Assembly: GCA_023144145.1 (NCBI GenBank)
Contig: JAGLGG010000071.1
Coordinates: 1-7,461 of the forward strand
Direction of reading: 5' to 3'
Origin: Anaerolineales bacterium
GTDB taxonomy: Bacteria; Chloroflexota; Anaerolineae; Anaerolineales; E44-bin32
DNA length: 7,461 nucleotides
Shown here: piece by piece, positions 1 through 4,396 of the stretch
Position numbering within the stretch: position 1 is the stretch's first letter
How the letters are laid out: every line of letters starts with the position of its first letter
Made by a program: the position numbers and the translations under genes
The notes under the pieces: generated by a model
Database searches by the model: none
What the model was told of the DNA's origin: nothing
What the model saw: the letters and a program-made list of their open reading frames with translations, nothing else

Positions 1-843
1 TTCTCAGCTCCAATTCGCAACAGAACCCGCCGAATGATGAGGCCATTCGTCAAACCTTTAGCCGATATCTTCGATAATTATGGACACTATGGCGTTGTCA
101 TCGTTGATAAGCGAGGTTCACGCTTATTCCACTTTCATCTTGGAGAGCTGCAAGAATTCGATGGTACATTCGGAGAAACCGTTCGTCGTACCAAGCGCGG
201 GGGTGGATCGCAAGCACCGGGACGTAGAGGCGGGATTGCGGGGCAAACTCGATATGCTGATGAGGTGGCCGATCGCAACCTCAAAGAAACAGCACGCGTA
301 GCTGCGAAATTCTTCAAGCAGAAGCAGGTTCGCCGAATTATTGTAGGTGGAACAGAATCAACGGTTGCTTTCTTCCTTTCACAACTCCCCAAGGCTTGGC
401 AAAGCCTAATCCTTGGGACATTTCCTATTGAGATGTCCGCTGGACAGCCTCAGTTAATTGAAAAAGTCATAGAAATTGCTCAACGAGCAGAGCTAGAAAA
501 AGAGCGTAAACTGGTCGATGCCGTCATAACCGCCACCGCAAAAGGTAAGGCGGGAGTCGTCGGACTGGATCAAACCCTTTCCGCGGTTCACTCTGGAAGG
601 ATTCGGGTACTTCTTGTGGATGAAGGTTTTCGATCAACCGGCTATCGGTGTAAAGGATGTAGATATCTTACAAGCCAGACGCCCGGAAAATGTCCCTTTT
701 GTTCGAATGAGTTTGAACAGATCGAGGATGCCGTCGAAATGGCCATCCGCAAAGTACTCGCTGACGGTGGTGAGGTTGAGATCTTGCACGACAGCCTGCA
801 GTTAGACAAGGCGGGAAAAATTGGGGCTCTATTGCGATATTGA
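1..843 (+). CDS. Bacterial eRF1-like peptide chain release factor (baeRF/VLRF1-like), 5' end outside window
   Basis: Probable relative of archaeo-eukaryotic release factor eRF1, of the bacterial kind thought to release peptides from stalled or split ribosomes. The frame is open to the left edge. The first in-frame ATG, at 34, is unlikely to be the true start because the family has an N-terminal region before this point. Residues below are numbered from that ATG (269 aa to the stop). Residues 18-40 (YGVVIVDKRGSRLFHFHLGE) match the start of the central catalytic domain. A Gly/Gln-rich loop follows, with GGGSQ at 56-60 and GGIAGQ at 66-71, where eRF1 carries GGQ. Residues 101-185 continue the Rossmann-like domain. 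The C-terminal domain has a zinc finger (C206, C209, C220, C223) and ends in GKIGALLRY, typical of eRF1 domain 3. The next gene starts 10 bases downstream, so the two are probably co-transcribed. Family placement is from motif recognition; the exact subfamily is not certain. Confidence 0.8.
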   Translation, partial: FSAPIRNRTRRMMRPFVKPLADIFDNYGHYGVVIVDKRGSRLFHFHLGELQEFDGTFGETVRRTKRGGGSQAPGRRGGIAGQTRYADEVADRNLKETARVAAKFFKQKQVRRIIVGGTESTVAFFLSQLPKAWQSLILGTFPIEMSAGQPQLIEKVIEIAQRAELEKERKLVDAVITATAKGKAGVVGLDQTLSAVHSGRIRVLLVDEGFRSTGYRCKGCRYLTSQTPGKCPFCSNEFEQIEDAVEMAIRKVLADGGEVEILHDSLQLDKAGKIGALLRY

Positions 844-853
844 CCCGTAATGC

Positions 854-1354
854 ATGATGAATGATCCATTTAAACACTGCCCCGAGTGCAGTGAGGCCCT
901 GGTCAACTTTGATGATGGCGAGCGCCTCAGGTTGCGCTGTCCACAATGTGGCTGGATCCGCTATCGCAATCCAGCTGTTGGTGTTGCGGTGATATTGATT
1001 AATGATGAAGGGCTCTGGCTTGGGAAGCGGAGAAACGGAGGCTGGTGCATCCCTTGCGGCTATGTTGAATGGGACGAAAGTATCGAGCATGCCGCCCTTC
1101 GCGAGGCAAGCGAGGAGACCGGGCTCGACTTGAAGCTGGGGGATGTCTTCGCAGTCCACTCAAATTTTCATGATCCTAAACGGCACACAGTGGGGATCTG
1201 GTATACGACAAAAGTAGAGGATTTCTCTAAAGCCAATGCTGGTGGAGATTTGATAGAGCTGCGCCCATTTCCGTGGGATCAACTACCCAATTTAATTTTT
1301 CCTACTGATCGAGAGGTCGTTAGGAAGCTCCATAAGAAATCTTTGGAGGGTTAA
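854..1354 (+). CDS. NUDIX hydrolase with N-terminal zinc ribbon
   Basis: Cytoplasmic pyrophosphohydrolase of the NUDIX superfamily, 166 aa, cleaving a nucleoside diphosphate linked to another moiety; the substrate cannot be read from sequence. A zinc ribbon occupies residues 9-32 (C9, C12, C29, C32). The NUDIX fold then runs from about residue 41 to the end. The NUDIX box is complete at residues 69-91: G69, E75, R83-E84, E87-E88, G90, matching GX5EX7REUXEEXGU. E84, E87 and E88 are the expected metal-binding acids. The zinc ribbon recalls NudC-type NADH pyrophosphatases, but the SQPWPFPxS motif that follows the box in NudC is absent, so a NudC call is not justified. Start choice is uncertain: ATG codons lie at 854 and 857 with no good Shine-Dalgarno, which suggests translational coupling to the release factor gene ending 10 bases upstream. 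The gene is convergent with the membrane-protein gene at 1484. Confidence 0.9.
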   Translation: MMNDPFKHCPECSEALVNFDDGERLRLRCPQCGWIRYRNPAVGVAVILINDEGLWLGKRRNGGWCIPCGYVEWDESIEHAALREASEETGLDLKLGDVFAVHSNFHDPKRHTVGIWYTTKVEDFSKANAGGDLIELRPFPWDQLPNLIFPTDREVVRKLHKKSLEG

Positions 1355-1483
1355 GGCCTCAGGCAAATACTTAGCCGTTTTACTGGTTTAAAAATGGTAG
1401 AGTTCCCTTAGTAAATAACTGAAATCAAAGAGCCCGACAACGGGATGATATGGCTGTGCGGTCTTGTTGTAAAATGGAACCGA

Positions 1484-2194
1484 TTAGTTTCCGAATAGTG
1501 ATCTTTCCAGCGCAGACAAATTGCTGCTAAGCACTTCAAGATCACGAACTGCGGCGAAGGAATCTTCCCCTAATTCCTCTAATACCAACTCAAGTCGAAT
1601 AAGCATTCCCTCGACTGTATCCCGATCCTCCCCTTGTAGCTTCTGGATGATTGCTTCCAATCGTGTGTCTGAGCCGGCCAAAGATGCTTTTGCAGTAACA
1701 AAATCTTCCGTATAGAGCGCAATTTGAGCTGTAGCTACATCCGCCTGGATCTTCAAGATTTCGACGTGCATCTCGACTCCAGAAAATCGTAATTTCAATT
1801 CAGCGTTCTCATCGACAAGGGGAAGTAAATCTTCAACCTCACTAGCGCTCAACTGCGCGGCATCATTGCTGAGTTTCAATTGCCGATCAAGGTTGTCAAT
1901 TTCCTTTTGTTGTGGAATTACTCGTGCCAACCAGGTTGCACCAATGCCTAAGGTAAAAATGACCAATACGGTTACAGACCAGCGTAACAGCCTGCGTAGA
2001 AACAGGCGAAATCTGCCAGGTTCAGAGATTCCATCATCATCCAATGCTAATAGTGGTTCTAAACCACTGAAGTCAAATCCATCCTCTATCTCGTCCTTTG
2101 AGTGAGGTTCTACGCTGCTGCTTTCTTCAGGTAGGCCTCCCAATGGATCTTCACTTTTTTTCGCGTTATCCTGAGCCGCATTGTCCTGATTCAT
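1484..2194 (-). CDS. Single-pass membrane protein with acidic N-terminus and helical outer domain, function unknown
   Basis: I do not recognise this 236-aa protein by name. Residues 1-60 are acidic, low in hydrophobics and probably disordered. A basic stretch at 61-72 (RFRLFLRRLLRW) precedes one membrane helix at about 73-91, so the positive-inside rule puts the N-terminus in the cytoplasm and residues 92-236 outside. The outer part is predicted to be almost all helix: a heptad-like stretch at about 95-155, then a helical-hairpin region (about 153-230) with the pattern A-x-x-ALY-x-x-DF-x-x-A. That pattern faintly recalls HemX/mitofilin-like helical domains, but I would not assign it. A Shine-Dalgarno-like AGAAGGGA lies just upstream of the ATG. 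It sits downstream of the HhH membrane protein gene (143-bp gap with a tiny ORF), and both share the plan of cytoplasmic tail, one membrane helix and outer coil, which suggests a shared complex. Only a weak hairpin follows the stop codon. Confidence 0.75.
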   Translation of the reverse strand: MNQDNAAQDNAKKSEDPLGGLPEESSSVEPHSKDEIEDGFDFSGLEPLLALDDDGISEPGRFRLFLRRLLRWSVTVLVIFTLGIGATWLARVIPQQKEIDNLDRQLKLSNDAAQLSASEVEDLLPLVDENAELKLRFSGVEMHVEILKIQADVATAQIALYTEDFVTAKASLAGSDTRLEAIIQKLQGEDRDTVEGMLIRLELVLEELGEDSFAAVRDLEVLSSNLSALERSLFGN

Positions 2195-2280
2195 GCTCTT
2201 TCCCTTCTGACTAATCGAAATTTACCCAGATAACAATTATGTGCAGTTATGGCTCCGTTGCAAGGAGTAGAAGCTGCTAT

Positions 2281-2319
2281 TTAAGTCGCCTCCAGGCTTT
2301 CGACTACATCATCCGTCAT
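2281..2319 (-). CDS. Possible 12-codon small ORF (MTDDVVESLEAT) with strong ribosome binding site
   Basis: Eighteen bases after the stop of the HhH membrane protein gene, an ATG at 2319 is preceded by AGAGGAGA with about 6-7 bases of spacing, as good a ribosome binding site as any in the window. The frame closes with TAA after 12 codons. It may be a translated micro-ORF that couples or tunes the next gene at 2194, the start of a gene truncated by mutation, or chance. The acidic composition resembles the N-terminus of the downstream protein, but that is weak evidence. Real translation is unproven. Confidence 0.3.
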   Translation of the reverse strand: MTDDVVESLEAT

Positions 2320-2337
2320 GATGTTCTCCTCTATCGA

Positions 2338-3201
2338 TCACTGCATGATTTCCGTGTTAGAAATGACGCGCAGCAATTCCTCTAAGCCATCCAAGAAATT
2401 ATCAAACCGGATGATTCGATCCGACAATCTGGTGTTCTCCGTTAGCAGCCAATCCAGGTCTGCTTGCATTGAGCCAACGGTTATTACCGCATCGTCCACT
2501 ACTCCCTGGAGCGACCCGACTTGTTCTTCAACAATCACCACACGCCCACTTAACCCTTCAAGTGGCTGCAATCTCTGATCAAAGGAATCCAGCTCCGATG
2601 AAATGTTTCCAAGCTCTCGCTGCAGGACTGATAAATTCGATTCGATGCTTTGGACAGATTGCAGTCGATTGAAATTAAGCGTTTCGTTGATGCCACCTAT
2701 TATCACCAAGGTAGTAACAACTGCGAGTATCATGGCGATAAAACCTACGCCGAACACGAGCCACAACGTTTCAGCTCGACTAAGAGTCTTTCTATCAGTG
2801 ACCGCCTTGGGAATTGATCGCTTGGATCCATCTACTACGGGTTCGGGTTTTGGAATTCGATCCAAGACCTTTTCAACCCTTTCCTGCTTAACATCTTGAC
2901 CTCGTCCATCTTCCGAGATGAGCGAGTGAGGTTGATCGAGTTTAAGAGATGAATCGACAACGTCTAGTCCATCTGATCCCGGGAGGGTTTTTTTATGCGG
3001 TTTTGATCTGGGCAAACTTATTAAAGGCTCAATCCCGTCAAAGGTTGCTTTCCCTAATCCACGAATCTCAAGAAGATCCTTAACACTATCTAATGGTCTG
3101 GCTGCAATGATCTTGTCGGCAAGGGATCTGCCAATCCCCGGCAGTTGTTGAAGTGCTTCAACGTCGGCCTGATTAATCCGTACTTTCTTATTCTCCGCCA
3201 T
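2338..3201 (-). CDS. Membrane-anchored helix-hairpin-helix (HhH) protein with outer coiled coil
   Basis: A 287-aa single-pass membrane protein. Residues 7-61 are a ComEA/HhH_3-like double helix-hairpin-helix: first hairpin LPGIG at 20-24 followed by the helix SLADKIIAAR, second hairpin IRGLG at 46-50. This fold normally binds DNA backbone without sequence specificity. A polar linker (about 62-140) is followed by a membrane helix at about 146-169 and then a region rich in Leu/Ile/Val heptads (about 180-280), probably a coiled coil. Basic residues before the helix (DRK, SRAETLW) favour a cytoplasmic N-terminus. Start choice: the frame can extend to a TTG at 3222, but AAGGAG lies 9 bases before the ATG at 3201, inside that extension, so 3201 is the real start. 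It is likely first in a minus-strand operon with the gene at 1484-2194. The HhH domain is confident; the role (DNA tethering to the membrane, scaffold or uptake) is inference. Confidence 0.85.
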   Translation of the reverse strand: MAENKKVRINQADVEALQQLPGIGRSLADKIIAARPLDSVKDLLEIRGLGKATFDGIEPLISLPRSKPHKKTLPGSDGLDVVDSSLKLDQPHSLISEDGRGQDVKQERVEKVLDRIPKPEPVVDGSKRSIPKAVTDRKTLSRAETLWLVFGVGFIAMILAVVTTLVIIGGINETLNFNRLQSVQSIESNLSVLQRELGNISSELDSFDQRLQPLEGLSGRVVIVEEQVGSLQGVVDDAVITVGSMQADLDWLLTENTRLSDRIIRFDNFLDGLEELLRVISNTEIMQ

Positions 3202-3534
3202 GATGCTTTGCTCCTTGCCCAATCGTTCAATGTCCGTTCATTGAGTGCTGCAACGTTGCGACTACCCATCCGGATTGGATAGTTAACTGCTCGAATCGAT
3301 GCGATAGCAACACACCCAAAATGAAGGGTGAGTCCCCTAAAACACTGCAATTTATGTGCCACTAATTTTGAGAGGCAATTACAAGCCAAGAGTCGTTTAA
3401 TTCAATCCTTTTTTGTAATCACTATCTCGCCTTTCACCTGGCGGTTCGAGTCCCGACAGGCTAACCCAATCCATAGCTATGGTTAAAAAACAAATGGGCG
3501 GAATGTCCGCCCATTTATCCTTGCTTTTTATAGC
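3202..3534. other. Intergenic region between hsp20 and the HhH gene
   Basis: This 333-bp gap holds no convincing gene. It contains the hsp20 terminator (3485-3516), a perfect 12-bp palindrome CCATAGCTATGG (3471-3482), a tRNA T-arm-like string GGTTCGAGTCC (3443-3453) without the rest of a tRNA, and a perfect 10-bp palindrome GCAACGTTGC (3250-3259). In the presumed leader of the HhH gene, TCAATG (3227-3232) and CATTGA (3239-3244) can form a 6-bp hairpin. The promoter of the minus-strand HhH gene must lie here, since the hsp20 terminator isolates it from upstream, but I see only poor matches to -35/-10 boxes. Confidence 0.6.
3485..3516 (-). terminator. Intrinsic terminator of hsp20
   Basis: A perfect 11-bp stem (AAATGGGCGGA at 3492-3502 with TCCGCCCATTT at 3506-3516) closes a 3-base loop. 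Read on the minus strand, it is followed directly by GTTTTTT (complement of 3485-3491), a classic Rho-independent terminator 18 bases after the hsp20 stop codon. On the plus strand the T-run is poorer (ATCCTTGCTTTTT), so termination in that direction is weaker but possible. Confidence 0.92.
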
Positions 3535-3933
3535 TTACTTCGCTTTGACTTCGATCTTCTTCGGTCGTGCTTCCTCTATTTTTGGAAGTCGTACGGTTAG
3601 AATTCCATTCTCGATTTTTGCTTCAGCGCCATCGGCCTCAACTGAGGTAGGCAGGCGAAAGCTGCGGCTGAATTCACCGTAATGGATCTCGCGCAAGAGG
3701 TACTTCCCATCCCCGTTGCTCTCAGACATCACTTCACCACTCAAGGTGAGAATGTCGTCATGAATTTCAACTTTCAGGTCTTCTGGCTTCAATCCCGCCA
3801 CAGGAGCAGTGATTATGAACTCATCATTCTCCACGTGAATATCTACGGGTAAACGGCTGCCGCCATTGAAACCAACTGGGTGATACCTGCGAACTGCTCG
3901 AGAAAACCTTGGTCGCCGATAAGGTGATAACAT
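3535..3933 (-). CDS. Small heat shock protein, Hsp20/alpha-crystallin family
   Basis: ATP-independent holdase chaperone, 132 aa, the usual length for bacterial Hsp20 proteins. It should form oligomers that bind unfolding proteins and pass them to DnaK/ClpB. A short N-terminal arm (1-28) with many Arg and aromatic residues precedes the alpha-crystallin domain (about 29-117), which begins PVDIHVENDEFIITAPVAGL. The domain ends with the family signature GILTVRLPK at 110-118. The C-terminal tail carries an I-x-V motif (I127-E-V129) that docks neighbouring dimers. Start choice: the frame has GTG at 3936 and ATG at 3933; GGAGG lies 6 bases before the ATG but only 3 before the GTG, so ATG is preferred. 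The Shine-Dalgarno is buried in a leader hairpin (3938-3979), suggesting temperature-controlled translation. The gene is divergent from clpB, its functional partner, and has its own terminator. Confidence 0.96.
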   Translation of the reverse strand: MLSPYRRPRFSRAVRRYHPVGFNGGSRLPVDIHVENDEFIITAPVAGLKPEDLKVEIHDDILTLSGEVMSESNGDGKYLLREIHYGEFSRSFRLPTSVEADGAEAKIENGILTVRLPKIEEARPKKIEVKAK

Positions 3934-3937
3934 CACA

Positions 3938-3979
3938 TTCCTCCAACTTTTGATAAATTTCTTTTCATCGTTGGAGCAA
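3938..3979 (-). promoter_or_regulatory. Candidate ROSE-like RNA thermometer in the hsp20 leader
   Basis: In the hsp20 mRNA leader, UUGCUCCAAC (complement of 3979-3970) can pair with GUUGGAGGAA (complement of 3947-3938). This gives seven perfect pairs, one G-G mismatch (3977 with 3940) and two outer U-A pairs around a 22-base A-rich loop. The 3' strand contains the Shine-Dalgarno GGAGG, so the hairpin hides the ribosome binding site 4 bases before the ATG. ROSE thermometers of proteobacterial small heat shock genes use a conserved UYGCU strand opposite the Shine-Dalgarno with a G-G pair; UUGCU opposite AGGAA here fits that core. The pairing is seen directly; thermometer function is inferred. 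Confidence 0.6.
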
Positions 3980-4002
3980 GCATAGCGGTTGAATGTTAGA
4001 TA

Positions 4003-4030
4003 TTTATACGTCCAGTATTAGAAGATTATA
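4003..4030 (-). promoter_or_regulatory. Possible hsp20 promoter
   Basis: On the minus strand a perfect TATAAT (complement of 4030-4025) and, 17 bases downstream of an overlapping TTATAA, a TATAAA (complement of 4008-4003) are the best -10-like boxes upstream of hsp20. Neither has a good TTGACA. Transcripts from either would start at about 3996-4018 and would include the whole leader hairpin at 3938-3979. Confidence 0.3.
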
Positions 4031-4268
4031 AACATCCTTTTCGGAACCATGCTACGCAGGGTTGATTTCCCATGAGTAACCAATTCGTCCACTGTTGATC
4101 ATGTCGATGCTACCTTAAACATGTTGACACACCCTTGTCCCCGCGCGCTGTGCCGAATCGGAATCTGAGAAGCTCGACAACGCTGTTTGCGATGTCCCCT
4201 GCCGGCAACGAATAAGTGCATATCTACCTCTAACAATCCATTGATACTTCTCATATACCCAAGGGCTA

Positions 4269-4310
4269 GACTCATTCTGATTGAGGGCGCGGCGTCAATA
4301 AAATTGAGTC
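4269..4310. promoter_or_regulatory. Inverted-repeat region upstream of clpB, possible operator
   Basis: GACTCA (4269-4274) and TGAGTC (4305-4310) form an outer inverted repeat, with ATTG (4280-4283) and CAAT (4296-4299) inside it. Within the left part, CTCATTCTGATTGAG (4271-4285) is itself an imperfect palindrome with 12 of 15 symmetric positions. A weak promoter-like pair overlaps the right edge (TTGAGT at 4304-4309, TACATT at 4328-4333, 18-base spacing). Its place about 90-130 bases before clpB would suit a repressor or activator site, but no known operator is matched. Confidence 0.3.
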
Positions 4311-4355
4311 ACGTCCTGAAAAACCAATACATTTGTCAGTAATTTTGTAATCCTT

Positions 4356-4379
4356 TAGGTAATGATGTAGGTAATGATG
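4356..4379 (+). repeat. Tandem duplication of a 12-bp unit before clpB
   Basis: TAGGTAATGATG occurs twice in direct tandem (4356-4367 and 4368-4379), ending 5 bases before the clpB Shine-Dalgarno. Each copy contains ATGATG, out of frame with clpB. It could be a recent slippage duplication or a protein or ribosome contact site. Confidence 0.9.
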
Positions 4380-4396
4380 ATTTCGGAGGTTTCAAC

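Larger units (their letters stand above)
3937..4396. other. Divergent hsp20-clpB regulatory region
   Basis: About 460 bp separate the two divergent chaperone genes with no ORF I can support. It holds the hsp20 leader hairpin (3938-3979), possible hsp20 promoter boxes (4003-4030), an inverted-repeat region (4269-4310) and a tandem 12-bp repeat next to the clpB ribosome binding site (4356-4379). I looked for CIRCE (TTAGCACTC-N9-GAGTGCTAA) and for the HspR-type HAIR repeat (CTTGAGT-N7-ACTCAAG) and found neither. The middle part (about 4040-4240) shows nothing recognisable. Confidence 0.6.

Noticed and set aside
1433..1444. CCCG-ACAA-CGGG hairpin as a terminator between the convergent genes
   Set aside because: Only four pairs and no real T-run on either strand, though CTCTTTGATTT follows on the minus strand. 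Too weak to call.
3202..3222. TTG start at 3222 adding seven residues to the HhH protein
   Set aside because: The AAGGAG ribosome binding site for the ATG at 3201 lies inside this extension, so the extension is the untranslated leader.
3090..3389. Minus-strand ORF of 99 codons overlapping the HhH gene start
   Set aside because: It overlaps the well-supported HhH gene in another frame, and its composition and lack of a ribosome binding site indicate chance.
3471..3482. Perfect 12-bp palindrome CCATAGCTATGG next to the hsp20 terminator
   Set aside because: Recorded as a sequence fact, but a single palindrome of this length with no second copy in the window is not enough to claim a site.
3934..3936. 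GTG start for hsp20 one codon upstream
   Set aside because: Only 3 bases separate it from GGAGG; the ATG at 3933 has better spacing.
4124..4129. Perfect TTGACA upstream of clpB as a -35 box
   Set aside because: No -10-like hexamer occurs at 15-20 bases; the following DNA is GC-rich.
4349..4389. Second thermometer-like hairpin at clpB (AATCCTTT with GGAGGTTT)
   Set aside because: It needs two G-U pairs and an internal mismatch across a 28-base loop, so it is much weaker than the hsp20 hairpin.
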